Assembly (NCBI GenBank): GCA_016869435.1
Contig: VGEB01000002.1
Location: 16,310-80,309, forward strand
Length of the DNA: 64,000 nt
Direction of reading: 5' to 3'
Origin: Alphaproteobacteria bacterium
Lineage (GTDB): Bacteria; Pseudomonadota; Alphaproteobacteria; Rhizobiales; Beijerinckiaceae
This document shows positions 28,266 to 36,586 of this stretch, one piece after another (position 1 is the stretch's first letter; each line of letters begins with the position of its first letter). Both the position numbers and the translations under genes were made by a program. The notes beneath the pieces are model-generated. The model did not search any database. It saw only the letters and a program-made list of their open reading frames with translations, and had not been told where the DNA came from.

Positions 28266-28910
28266 ATGAGCCGGCGCGTCTCAGCTTTGACGCTCGACGC
28301 AGTCGCGGCGCGCATCCGCGCCTGCCGCGTCTGCGTCGAGACGCCCATGGGCGAGAGGCTGCCACATGAACCGCGGCCGGTGTTTCGCGTCTCGCCCACT
28401 GCGCGGCTTCTCTTGGCGAGCCAGGCGCCCGGCAATCTCGTCAATCAGACCGGCGTTCCCTTCAACGATCCTTCCGGCAATCGGCTGCGCGACTGGATGG
28501 GCGTCGACCGCGACACCTTCTATGACGCCTCGCGCATCGCCATCGCGCCGATGGGCTTTTGCTTCCCGGGGAACGACGCCGCGGGCGGCGACCTGCCGCC
28601 GCGTCCTGAGTGTCGCGCCCGCTGGCACGACTTGCTGTTCGCGGCCCTGCCGCAGATCGAAACGGTCATCGCCATCGGCAGATATGCGCAGGACTATCAC
28701 TTCGCGCGCCTCGGCCACGCTCTGCCCAAGGGTGCCGGCGTCTCGCAGATCGTCGCGCGCTGGCGTGAATTCCAGAACGCTCGGCCGCTGATCTTCCCCC
28801 TCCCCCATCCGTCCTGGCGCAACACGGGCTGGCTGAAGCGCAATCCCTGGTTCGAAGCGGAAGTCCTGCCGGCGGTTCGCGCAGAGGTCGCGCGGCTCGT
28901 GAAAACGTGA
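28266..28910 (+). CDS. uracil-DNA glycosylase superfamily protein
   Basis: A 214-residue protein of the family 4/5-like UDG group (COG1573). It starts with a CRVC pair, has the active-site-like segment LLASQAPGNLVNQTGVPFNDPSGNRLRDWMGV, the APMGFCFPG segment, IGRYAQDYH, and the C-terminal FPLPHPSWRNTGWLKRNPWF. Members with this layout are often uncharacterised, so uracil removal is inferred. It is distinct from the UdgX gene near 56 kb. It starts at the first base after the GST stop and overlaps kdsA by 4 bp (GTGA). Confidence 0.88.
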   Translation: MSRRVSALTLDAVAARIRACRVCVETPMGERLPHEPRPVFRVSPTARLLLASQAPGNLVNQTGVPFNDPSGNRLRDWMGVDRDTFYDASRIAIAPMGFCFPGNDAAGGDLPPRPECRARWHDLLFAALPQIETVIAIGRYAQDYHFARLGHALPKGAGVSQIVARWREFQNARPLIFPLPHPSWRNTGWLKRNPWFEAEVLPAVRAEVARLVKT

Positions 28911-29761
28911 GACAAGGCCGCGTGACGAGAGTTCTCATCGGAGACGCCGCGCGCCGAGTCGAGATCGGCGACGACCTGCCCTTAACGCTGATCGCCGGCC
29001 CCTGCGCGCTCGAAAGCGCCGACATGGCGCTCGAAGTCGCCAGCGAACTCGCCCAGCTCGGCAAGCGGCTGAACATCGGCGTCGTCTTCAAGGCGTCCTT
29101 CGACAAAGCCAACCGCACGAGCGGCGTCTCGCCGCGCGGCGTCGGCCTCGACGCCGCTCTGCCGATCTTCGCCGAGGTGAAGAAAAAGACCGGCCTGCCG
29201 GTGACGACCGACGTGCATGAAACATGGCAATGCGCGCCCGTCGCCGAGATCGTCGACCTCTTGCAGATTCCCGCCTTCCTGTGCCGTCAGACCGATCTCA
29301 TCGTCGCGGCGGCAAGGACGGGGCGCCCGGTCAACATCAAGAAGGGACAGTTCCTCGCGCCGTGGGACATGGTCCATGCTGTCGAGAAGGCGCGCGCGGC
29401 GGGTGGGGGCGGCGTGCTCGTCACCGAGCGCGGAACGAGCCTGGGCTATAACGCCCTCGTCGCCGATATGCGCGCGCTGCCGATCTTGAAGGAAACGACT
29501 TGCGCGCCGGTTATCTTCGACGCGACGCACGCCGTCCAGCAACCAGGCGGTCATGGCGCGTCATCGGGCGGCGAGCGGCGCTTCGTCTCGACGCTCGCCC
29601 GCGCCGCGGTCGCCGTCGGCGTCGCCGGGCTTTTTATCGAGACCCATCCCGATCCGGGCGCAGCCGTCTCCGACCGCGAAACGCAAATCCCGCTCTCCGA
29701 ACTTGGCGCGCTGATGGAGGAGCTTCTCGCCTTCGACAGGCTGGCGAAAGGGCGACGCTGA
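28907..29761 (+). CDS. kdsA: 3-deoxy-8-phosphooctulonate synthase
   Basis: Condenses phosphoenolpyruvate and arabinose 5-phosphate to KDO 8-phosphate, required for the lipopolysaccharide inner core. The sequence has LIAGPCALESADMALEVA, FKASFDKANRTSGVSPRGVG, TDVHETWQCAPVAEIVDLLQIPAFLCRQTDL, VNIKKGQFLAPWDM, FDATHAVQQPGGHGASSGGERRF and ETHPDPGAAVSD. The start is GTG 28907, overlapping the UDG-family gene; GTG 28922 is an alternative. It is away from the usual pyrG-eno neighbourhood. Confidence 0.96.
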   Translation: MRQGRVTRVLIGDAARRVEIGDDLPLTLIAGPCALESADMALEVASELAQLGKRLNIGVVFKASFDKANRTSGVSPRGVGLDAALPIFAEVKKKTGLPVTTDVHETWQCAPVAEIVDLLQIPAFLCRQTDLIVAAARTGRPVNIKKGQFLAPWDMVHAVEKARAAGGGGVLVTERGTSLGYNALVADMRALPILKETTCAPVIFDATHAVQQPGGHGASSGGERRFVSTLARAAVAVGVAGLFIETHPDPGAAVSDRETQIPLSELGALMEELLAFDRLAKGRR

Positions 29762-30005
29762 TATCAGTCGCGCCTAGAGTTCTCATTTGGGACAGGCCAG
29801 GCCTGATCGGAGATAGCCAAGCAGGCGCGCCGGATGAATGTCATCTTCGCTTCTCCCTCGCCGGCCGCGCTGATCACCGCCGCCGCATCCGACAGCGCGC
29901 GGCGCAGATGCTGTCTGTCATCCTGTCAGACTGACGGGCGTTTCTTTTACGAGAGATCAGACCGCGCGATGATTGACGCGGATGAGGTCGCGCCAAACCG
30001 CGAAG

Positions 30006-30275
30006 TCAATTCACTTTGAACTCGCCGTTAAGGAGCTTCATCTCAGCAGGCTTGATGAGGTTTGAATGCGCCACGATGACCGAATGGAGCGGACCATCGA
30101 GGCTGCGCATCCAGAAGTTGAGAAATTTGCGCAGCTCTGGGAAGTCCGGATGGAGATCATACTCCTGCCAGATATAAGATTGGATGATCTTCGGATAATC
30201 GGGCAGACCATAGAGAATATTCGCCGTCGTCAGGCCGTAGCCTTCGAGCTGCAGACGGAAGCCGCTGGACGCCAT
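30006..30275 (-). CDS. usg: Usg family protein
   Basis: An 89-residue small protein of the Usg family, first noted beside trpF in Caulobacter; its function is unknown. It shows the conserved run FRLQLEGYGLTTANILYGLP, IIQSYIWQEYDLHPDFPELRKFLNFWMRSLDGPLHSVIVAHS. No tryptophan genes are adjacent here, so it stands alone. It converges on the end of kdsA with 244 bp between, in which I see no gene. Confidence 0.9.
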   Translation of the reverse strand: MASSGFRLQLEGYGLTTANILYGLPDYPKIIQSYIWQEYDLHPDFPELRKFLNFWMRSLDGPLHSVIVAHSNLIKPAEMKLLNGEFKVN

Positions 30276-30571
30276 GCCCTTCTCCTCGGCGGTTCGATTC
30301 GCCCCAGATTAGGAGCAAATCTTCCGAGGGCAAGCGCTTTGGAAGGTAAAGCCATTCAAAAACAATGTGCTGGTAGCAGACCGGGCTGAGTGCCAGATCC
30401 GTGCGCGTTCAGATATCGTCGCGCCCAAAGTTTGGATGTTCGCGCGCGTCCCGCTCCCTGCGCCTTCAAAGAGACGGCGCAGCTTTGCGCGTCAGATCGT
30501 CTCCGTAGCGCCCATGCCCAGCTGATGCGGAGCCAGTCTTGCCTGGCCCCGCGCCGAACGAAAACAGCCGA
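30276..30571. other. 296-bp gap between usg and pqqA
   Basis: No gene is supported; a 67-aa plus-strand ORF here has no ribosome binding site and no recognisable sequence. The segment holds the region downstream of pqqA and the promoter region of usg. Confidence 0.5.
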
Positions 30572-30649
30572 TCAGAACTCTGCTGATTCGTAGCTGGTGA
30601 TTTCCATGCCGACGCAGATTTCGATGAGAGTGGGTTGCGACCATGCCAT
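30572..30649 (-). CDS. pqqA: PQQ precursor peptide PqqA (not in ORF track)
   Basis: A 25-residue peptide on the minus strand, MAWSQPTLIEICVGMEITSY followed by ESAEF and TGA. It carries the invariant Glu-X3-Tyr (EITSY) whose two side chains are cross-linked to form pyrroloquinoline quinone, the cofactor of methanol dehydrogenase. A strong ribosome binding site (GGAGGAGCAACGCC) precedes the ATG. It lies 147 bp downstream of the sensor kinase gene on the same strand. The processing genes pqqBCDE are not in this window, so this is an orphan copy next to the mxa cluster. Confidence 0.93.
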   Translation of the reverse strand: MAWSQPTLIEICVGMEITSYESAEF

Positions 30650-30796
30650 GGCGTTGCTCCTCCAGATTCCCTGTCCGCCAAGACGGCGGTTCCGATCAAG
30701 AATAGTGAGTGGCGCGCAGCTTTTCACCTTCAAACTTGCGTCATGCACGCTTCCGAAATTTCCCGATCGCCGGCGGGAGGACTTGTTTCAGCTGGA

Positions 30797-32185
30797 TCAA
30801 TCGCCCTCGTCGCGCAGCGGAAGCGACACAATGATCCGCGTGCCGCCCGACTCGGGTTTTTCGAGCCGTTGCGCGCCGCCAAGCGCGCGCACGCGCTCAT
30901 TCATGCCCAGCAGACCCATGCCGGGGACGAAGCGTTCGGCAATGCCAACGCCGTTGTCCTCGATCGTGATCATAAGTTGTGGCGGCGCTTCTCCCTCGAA
31001 CTCATGCGAGTCCGCGGACGCGTCCAATCCGAATTCCAGCGTTACTTCGCCCTTGTTCGCGCCGGAATGGCGGAAAATATTGGTGACGCCTTCCTGCACC
31101 ACGCGATAGGCGGCGAGCGCCGTCTCCTCCTCGAGCGGAGAAAGATCGTGGCGAACGACAAGCCGCAGATCGACCTTGGGATGGGCGAGCGCCCATGACG
31201 CGAACAGCGCCTTCAGCGCCGGCTCCAGCCCCAGCTCCTCGAGACCCTTTGGCCGCAGCCGGTCGAGCAGACCGCGAAAGAGCGCCTGAAGCGACTCGCT
31301 GGCCTTGTCGATCGTCAGGCTCATCTGCCTTAAACGGCCGATATCTGGCGATGGGCAGGAGACGAGCTCCTGCAACGTCGCCGAGGTGGCGCGTATCGAA
31401 AACAGGCAGGGACCCGCCTCGTCATGCAGATCGCGGGCGATGTCCTTGCGCTCCGCTTCCTGCACTTGAATGAGTCTGTCGACGAGTTCGCGGTTTTCCT
31501 GCCTGACGCGATCGAGGGTCGCGCCAAGCGAACTCAGCGCCGCCGCTATCGATCTGAATTCGGTCGCCCCGCTGAGGGACAGGCGAACGCCGCTCATGCC
31601 CGCCTCCAATTGCGCCAGGCCTGATTTCAGCGCGTCGAAGGGCGAAAGCGAGTGACGCAGGAACAGAAGAACCAGCGTCAGGAAGACAATGGTGACGGCC
31701 AGGCTGATCGACGCAAGCCAGAGCATGTCCGACCAGATTTCTCCGAGTTCATCGAATGGATTGGAGATCACCACGATATTGCTGTAAGCGCGCCCGCCGA
31801 CGATCACAGGGATCGTCATGACCCGCGGCGCGGCGCCGACGAGTTTCACGAACCATTCCGGAACGTCGCGATCGGAATGGCGGATTTTTTCCAGCCAGTC
31901 CTTGGGCGGGGTCTCGTTGGCGGCGAGAATCTCGACATCCGAATGGCGCAGATTGCCGAGCGACGCATAGAGACGCTGCAGCGCCGGCCCCGGATCTTCA
32001 TTTTCGGGAAGATTTGCTATCGTTGCCAAGACAACTTCCCGCATCAATCTGAGATTGCTTCCCGCTTCGGCGCGCACGCGCGGTCCGGCGTGAAGCAGCT
32101 GAATCGCAAGATTGATGAGCAGAGTCGCGACGAGAACGACGCCGATCAACCATCCCAGCCTGGCTTTAAGCGAAATGCCGCGCAT
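30797..32185 (-). CDS. sensor histidine kinase, NarX/UhpB type (HisKA_3)
   Basis: A 462-residue membrane kinase. From ATG 32185 (MRGISLKARLGW) there is a first helix (LGWLIGVVLVATLLINLAIQLL), a periplasmic domain of ~130 residues, a second helix (LWLASISLAVTIVFLTLVLLFL), a HAMP-like region, the phosphoacceptor motif ERKDIARDLHDEAGPCLFSIRA, and the ATPase domain (VVQEGVTNIFRHSGA, IEDNGVGI, GMGLLGMNERVRALGG). It is divergent from the LuxR-type regulator, its likely partner. Its place at the end of the mxa cluster suggests control of methanol oxidation. The track start, 35 residues earlier, overlaps the divergent promoter region. Confidence 0.9.
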   Translation of the reverse strand: MRGISLKARLGWLIGVVLVATLLINLAIQLLHAGPRVRAEAGSNLRLMREVVLATIANLPENEDPGPALQRLYASLGNLRHSDVEILAANETPPKDWLEKIRHSDRDVPEWFVKLVGAAPRVMTIPVIVGGRAYSNIVVISNPFDELGEIWSDMLWLASISLAVTIVFLTLVLLFLRHSLSPFDALKSGLAQLEAGMSGVRLSLSGATEFRSIAAALSSLGATLDRVRQENRELVDRLIQVQEAERKDIARDLHDEAGPCLFSIRATSATLQELVSCPSPDIGRLRQMSLTIDKASESLQALFRGLLDRLRPKGLEELGLEPALKALFASWALAHPKVDLRLVVRHDLSPLEEETALAAYRVVQEGVTNIFRHSGANKGEVTLEFGLDASADSHEFEGEAPPQLMITIEDNGVGIAERFVPGMGLLGMNERVRALGGAQRLEKPESGGTRIIVSLPLRDEGD

Positions 32186-32301
32186 GATGAGCGCCCTCGT
32201 CCGCCATCCCGTGCTTTGCCATTGACGATCGCTGACGATCGATTGACAAGACTGGCGGTTCCCACAACATAAGTTTTGGCTCCTAAACAAGCGAAAAATG
32301 A

Positions 32302-32934
32302 ATGCGCGTTCTCATCGTCGACGACCATCCCATGGTGATTGAAGGCTGCCGCGGCATGCTTTCGGGACAAAAAGACATCGAAGTGTTCGAAGCGCACAAC
32401 GCCGACGAGGCTCTCGACGTCTACGCCGCTAGAACGCCCGATGTCGTGGCGCTTGACATCAATCTGCCTGGCGTTTCGGGCTTCGAGCTGCTGCGCCGAA
32501 TTTTAAAGCGCGACGCGAACGCCAAGATCATCGTCTTCACCATGAACGACGATCCGGTATTTGCTGCGCGCGCGATAGAGGGCGGCGCGCGCGGCTATGT
32601 CGCCAAGAGCGAGGACCCGCGCGCTTTCATCAAGGCGATCCGCGCGGTGGCGGAGGGCGAGCGCTATCTGTCGAACGCCTTCGCGCTAAAGCTCGCCTTC
32701 GCCGATCAGAGCCGCGCCGGCAACCCTCTCGACGCCCTGAACGGTCGCGAAATCGAAATCCTGCGCAATCTCGCTGACGGCAAGGACATGACGGAGATCG
32801 CGCATATTCTGAAGGTTTCCTACAAGACCGTCGCGAATAACTGCATTTTGCTGAAGCGCAAGCTCGGCGCGCGCTCAAAGGCGGACCTTCTGCGCATCGC
32901 CGTCGAAAACAAGGTGGCGATGAAGCTCGTTTAG
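32302..32934 (+). CDS. LuxR/NarL-type response regulator, MxaB-like
   Basis: A 210-residue regulator. The receiver domain has the acidic pair in VLIVDDHPMV, the phosphoacceptor Asp in VVALDINLPG and the lysine in GYVAKSED. The C-terminal DNA-binding domain is LNGREIEILRNLADGKDMTEIAHILKVSYKTVANNCILLKRKLGA. The gene lies between the kinase and the end of the mxa operon, the place of mxaB in Methylobacterium, where MxaB is needed for mxaF expression. The name MxaB is by position and domain only. It converges on the lipoprotein gene with a 5-bp gap. Confidence 0.88.
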   Translation: MRVLIVDDHPMVIEGCRGMLSGQKDIEVFEAHNADEALDVYAARTPDVVALDINLPGVSGFELLRRILKRDANAKIIVFTMNDDPVFAARAIEGGARGYVAKSEDPRAFIKAIRAVAEGERYLSNAFALKLAFADQSRAGNPLDALNGREIEILRNLADGKDMTEIAHILKVSYKTVANNCILLKRKLGARSKADLLRIAVENKVAMKLV

Positions 32935-32939
32935 GCCCG

Positions 32940-33446
32940 CTATCTGAATTGCCTTTGGGTTCCATAGCGCGAAGCGAGCATGTGCAGCGCCTCGTCGCGT
33001 TCAATTCCGCTATGGCGCAAATTGTAATAGTGCTGGCAAAGCTCGCCATAGGTCTGCTTTTGTCCCGCCGCGGCCGCGACGTCGACAAGAGAGCTGATCA
33101 GTTGCGCGAAGCCCTCGGGACGGCCGTCCGCAGCCAGCATCTCGCCGACCTGAGCAGTGCGGTTCGCCAGCATGCGAGCGGACTCCAGGAAATGCGCCCG
33201 CGCCGAAATCAGCGCCGTGCGTATGCGCTCCACCGCAGGATCCCGTTCGCTGACAGCGTCGCCGGCTTCGCGCCGAGCGAGCCAGAGCGCAGGCTCCGTA
33301 TGATCTGTGGCGCGCAGCCAGATTTCTGCGCCGTTGCCGCGCTCGGGCTCGACCATGTCGTCGGGTTCGGCGCTGCGCTTCTCTCCGCCGCAGGAGGCGA
33401 GAAGCACACAGGCGCAAGCGACGATGATTGCTCCACGAAACCGCAT
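32940..33446 (-). CDS. predicted lipoprotein at the end of the mxa operon
   Basis: A 168-residue protein with a lipobox signal peptide (AIIVACACVLLASC). The mature part is mostly helical and charged, with no recognised domain. It starts 8 bp after mxaD, so it is co-transcribed with it. In Methylobacterium mxaE and mxaH follow mxaD at this place; this ORF may correspond to one of them, but I cannot tell which. A role in periplasmic maturation of methanol dehydrogenase is inferred from position. Confidence 0.75.
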   Translation of the reverse strand: MRFRGAIIVACACVLLASCGGEKRSAEPDDMVEPERGNGAEIWLRATDHTEPALWLARREAGDAVSERDPAVERIRTALISARAHFLESARMLANRTAQVGEMLAADGRPEGFAQLISSLVDVAAAAGQKQTYGELCQHYYNLRHSGIERDEALHMLASRYGTQRQFR

Positions 33447-33454
33447 CGCCGCGG

Positions 33455-33979
33455 TTATTTCCCTTCCACTTTTTTCTTCAGGCCTTGGAGACCGTTGCGC
33501 AGGAAGCTCGACATGGCGGTACGCGCCGCGTCATCATTGAGGTTTTCCGGCGGCTCGTTGCTGGTGTCGCCGCGATAGAGGCGGCCGCGCCATTTCACCA
33601 TGCTCTCGCCCTGCGGCCCGGGCTCGACCGTGAAAGTCAGCGAATAGGAACTCGCCGGCATGGCATCGAGATTGGGATCGGACATGCGCCAGGAAAGTTT
33701 GAACGCCGCCGGATCGATTTCGTCGAGCCCTTCCTTGAGAACGCCGCCCTTCTTGAGGGTCACTTCACGTTCCGCGCCCGCGGCGTCGCCGCTGGTCGCC
33801 TTGACCGATTGAACGTCAGGATGCCAGTTCGCGAGCCCGTCGAACTTCCCGGCGACGGCCCACACGGCCTTGGGATCGGCGGCGATAACGATGGACTCAT
33901 CGACCTTGATCGGCGTCGGCCCATGCGCGAGCGCCGGCGCGCACATCAGAAGGGCGAAGAGCCCCAGCAACTTTTTCAT
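33455..33979 (-). CDS. mxaD: methanol dehydrogenase accessory protein MxaD
   Basis: A 174-residue periplasmic protein of the SRPBCC fold. It has a signal peptide (KKLLGLFALLMCAPALAHG) followed by KVDESIVIAADPKAVWAVAGKFDGLANWHPDVQSV, the standard MxaD/PYR-like beginning. MxaD aids electron transfer between methanol dehydrogenase and cytochrome cL in Methylobacterium. Its ATG overlaps the mxaL stop by ATGA, so translation is coupled. Confidence 0.93.
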   Translation of the reverse strand: MKKLLGLFALLMCAPALAHGPTPIKVDESIVIAADPKAVWAVAGKFDGLANWHPDVQSVKATSGDAAGAEREVTLKKGGVLKEGLDEIDPAAFKLSWRMSDPNLDAMPASSYSLTFTVEPGPQGESMVKWRGRLYRGDTSNEPPENLNDDAARTAMSSFLRNGLQGLKKKVEGK

Positions 33980-34980
33980 TTGGATCTCCCTGGTTGCGGA
34001 TAAATGCTGAAGAGCGCGACTTTTCGCGCCTGAACGAAAGCCTGGGCGATCGATGGGCCGGCTGAAGCAAGAAAGGTGAAGAGCGCCGCCGCTGCGCCGA
34101 GGAAGGGAGTTAGATCGACTGCGGCCTGGCGCGTCCGGACAGATGCGACAGCGGCATAGTCGCTCCGCAGCCGCTTTCCGTCTTCGAGATACGCGTAAGC
34201 CAGTCCGGTCTTTTCGGCGAGCGAACGCAGATAGTCTTCCTTCACGGAAGAAAGATGCTCGACGCCGACCGCCACGGCCGCGCCAAAGGGCGCGTTACGC
34301 GCATTATAGCCCTCGCGCCGCTCGGCGCCTTCGGGCGGCAGACCGAAGCGACTCTCATGCGGAACCTCGTCGACGCCGAGGAAGCCGATCTCACGGCCTC
34401 GATCGTCGAATTTCGGAATCGGAGAAAGCGAATGGCTGCCGACGCCGACAATGAGGCCGCGCACCTCGCCGGCGCGGCCTTCAAATGTCGGCGCGCCACG
34501 GGGAGGGATCGGCGGCGCCTCCTGCCCGTCAGTGAAGAACACAAGATCGCTTTTCAATTCCCGCGCCAAATCGATGGCGCGAAAGAGACCGGCCGATATG
34601 TGACTGTCGCCTTCCCAGGCCATGCGCCAGTCGAGCGCCTCGGTTGAAGCCTCGATCGGGGCGAAATCGACGCAGACGTCGATCGGCTCGAACAACAGAA
34701 ATGTTCTGCGTTCGCTGAAGATCGCGAGGCCGACATGCGAAGAACAAGGCAGTTCGGCGAGCATCTCGCGAAGCGCCGTCTTCACCGCGTCGAGCCGGCT
34801 GACTGGCCGGCCGCCCGCCGAGTAATCACGAACATTCATGCTGCCGGTGATGTCGATGACGGCAAGAAGGTCGAACGACGGACGCCGAGTCGTGATCCTT
34901 GGCGCAACGAAGGCGGCGATGAGCGACAGCATCGCCAATAAAAGCAAGATGAGCCGCGGATCGCGTATGTCCGGGCGCAT
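33976..34980 (-). CDS. mxaL: MxaL, von Willebrand factor A domain protein
   Basis: A 334-residue membrane protein with an N-terminal helix (LILLLLAMLSLIAAFVA), a vWA domain with the metal-site motif DITGSMN and FFTDGQEAP, and a C-terminal helix. MxaL is one of the proteins (with MxaA and MxaK) required to insert calcium into methanol dehydrogenase. The first MIDAS motif reads DXTXS rather than DXSXS. The start ATG 34980 overlaps the mxaK stop (TGATG); the longer track start is unlikely. It sits in the conserved order mxaC-K-L-D. Confidence 0.93.
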   Translation of the reverse strand: MRPDIRDPRLILLLLAMLSLIAAFVAPRITTRRPSFDLLAVIDITGSMNVRDYSAGGRPVSRLDAVKTALREMLAELPCSSHVGLAIFSERRTFLLFEPIDVCVDFAPIEASTEALDWRMAWEGDSHISAGLFRAIDLARELKSDLVFFTDGQEAPPIPPRGAPTFEGRAGEVRGLIVGVGSHSLSPIPKFDDRGREIGFLGVDEVPHESRFGLPPEGAERREGYNARNAPFGAAVAVGVEHLSSVKEDYLRSLAEKTGLAYAYLEDGKRLRSDYAAVASVRTRQAAVDLTPFLGAAAALFTFLASAGPSIAQAFVQARKVALFSIYPQPGRSK

Positions 34981-35588
34981 CACGGAAGCCCCTTTGGCTT
35001 GCCGGGAATATCGGTCCACAGTTTCTTGGGATCGGCGCTCAATTCATCGCCGCTCTTTCGTTCGAAATCGGGAAAGTCTCGGACCAGTCGCGCGGCGACG
35101 TCCAGATTAAATTTGGCGTCCCAATAATCCGGCGCGAGTTGCAGCGCGCGGCGATATTCGCGCTTGGCGAGGTTGACGAAGGGATTCGCCGCATCGACTT
35201 CGGTACGTTCAATCAGATCGAACGCCTTGCGCAGAAGGGCGTTCGCCAGGAGGTAATGTCCACGCGCGTGCAAGTCTGCGCTTCCGCTTTGATCGAGTGC
35301 CTCCACCATCGCGCGCGCACGATCGATTTCGCCACGCTTCGCAAGAAAGCCGATGTGGGCAAGAAGCGACTCTGGCCCGGCGTTCGCATCGACGGCGATG
35401 TCGCGGCCCTGCCGAAGCGCTTCGATGGCGTCATTGGCCTCGACCGCGCGGCGCCAATCGACGAGCGATGCCGCCATCGCCAGGACAAGCGCGAGGCAGA
35501 GCGCGACGAGAAGCGACGATCGCGTCTCACGCCAGAGCGCCGTGGCTCGATGGCGCAAGCGCGCCGCGCGAATGGCCAGAGGCGTCAC
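34980..35588 (-). CDS. mxaK: MxaK protein
   Basis: A 202-residue protein with one transmembrane helix (SLLVALCLALVLAMAASLVDW) and a helical, TPR-like periplasmic part (NAGPESLLAHIGFLAKRGEIDRA, ANPFVNLAKREYRRALQLAPDYWDAKFNLDVA). MxaK acts in calcium insertion into methanol dehydrogenase. The start is GTG 35588, overlapping the mxaC stop as GTGA. The C-terminus ends in the common FPDFERKSGDELSADPKKLWTDIPGKPKGLP. Confidence 0.92.
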   Translation of the reverse strand: MTPLAIRAARLRHRATALWRETRSSLLVALCLALVLAMAASLVDWRRAVEANDAIEALRQGRDIAVDANAGPESLLAHIGFLAKRGEIDRARAMVEALDQSGSADLHARGHYLLANALLRKAFDLIERTEVDAANPFVNLAKREYRRALQLAPDYWDAKFNLDVAARLVRDFPDFERKSGDELSADPKKLWTDIPGKPKGLP

Positions 35589-36586
35589 AGCGCGCCGCCT
35601 TTGGCGTCCAGTCCGACCTGGGCGAGCTTTGCGGCGACGAGTATCGCTGTAGCGATGAGCGCCAACGCGAAAGCCAACGCGCTCAGATCCTTACGAGGCA
35701 GTCTTTCGACGTAGCGGACGGGAGGACGTTCGAGCTTGTCGATCTGTCTCAACGCCTCCTCTGTTTCCTCGGCGCTTTCAACCTCAAAGGCCCGGTAGGG
35801 GACCCCGAGGGACTTGAAGAAGAGATCGAGATGGCGTTCCGGCGCAGCCTGGGGCGACTCATCATCGCCAGACGGTTGACCGGAAATGCCGCTACTGCCC
35901 TCGGTGCGCAAGAACAACCAGTAGAGGCTGACATTGGTCTTGCGGAATTCCGCTTTCAGATCGTCACGCATCTTCGGATCGATGACGCCGGCGCCGTCGG
36001 ATATGAGCAGGACAGCGCGAGAGAGATTGGCCTCGCTGGTCTTGAACATCGATAGCGCCATCGCCAGGCCGCGGGCGATATTGGTATAGTCGAGGCCGGG
36101 TCGATCGATGGCGTCGATTGCGGCTTTGGTGGCTTCGATATGATCCGAAATCGGCGTCACCAGCATCGGCGCCGTCGAAAACGCCGCGACGCCGACGAGA
36201 TCGTGACCACGCGCCTCGACAAAGCGTTTGAGAATGCGCTTCGCCGCAGCGGCCTTCGACTCTTCGCCTCCAAACGGCGTTCGCCCAGCGAAGGTCTCGT
36301 TCATGCTGCCGCTGCGGTCGATCAGCATGACGATCTGCGCGCCTTCGGCGAAACGCTCCACTTCCGCGCCCGAGATATGGGGACCGGCCGCGCCGAGCAG
36401 GCTCGCGCCAATCGCGAAAACGCCGCTCAGTTTCAGGATATTGCCGACAAGAACGGAAAGATCGTCGGCCGGCGCTGATAAAAGCGAGGGTAGCGTCGTG
36501 TCGCGCAGGGGTGACCGCAGAAAGGGGATTAGCGCCAGCGGCGCCAACAACAGCGCCTCGATGTGATCGAAGCCGAGAGCGTTCAT
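35585..36586 (-). CDS. mxaC: MxaC, von Willebrand factor A domain protein
   Basis: A 333-residue membrane protein of the BatA/vWA type. It has N-terminal helices (LLLAPLALIPFL, LSGVFAIGASLLGAAG), a vWA domain with a full MIDAS start (VMLIDRSGSMNETF) and LLISDGAGVIDPKM, and a C-terminal helix (ALAFALALIATAILVAAKLAQ). It belongs to the methanol dehydrogenase maturation set together with the MoxR-type MxaR. The start overlaps the mxaA stop (ATGA). Confidence 0.92.
   Translation of the reverse strand: MNALGFDHIEALLLAPLALIPFLRSPLRDTTLPSLLSAPADDLSVLVGNILKLSGVFAIGASLLGAAGPHISGAEVERFAEGAQIVMLIDRSGSMNETFAGRTPFGGEESKAAAAKRILKRFVEARGHDLVGVAAFSTAPMLVTPISDHIEATKAAIDAIDRPGLDYTNIARGLAMALSMFKTSEANLSRAVLLISDGAGVIDPKMRDDLKAEFRKTNVSLYWLFLRTEGSSGISGQPSGDDESPQAAPERHLDLFFKSLGVPYRAFEVESAEETEEALRQIDKLERPPVRYVERLPRKDLSALAFALALIATAILVAAKLAQVGLDAKGGAL

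Noticed and set aside
29834-30019. 61-aa plus-strand ORF after kdsA
   Set aside because: Runs into usg antisense, no ribosome binding site and no family features.
30285-30310. GGTTCGATTCGCC, like a tRNA T-loop
   Set aside because: No acceptor stem, anticodon arm or D-arm can be formed around it, and it lies at the usg start region.
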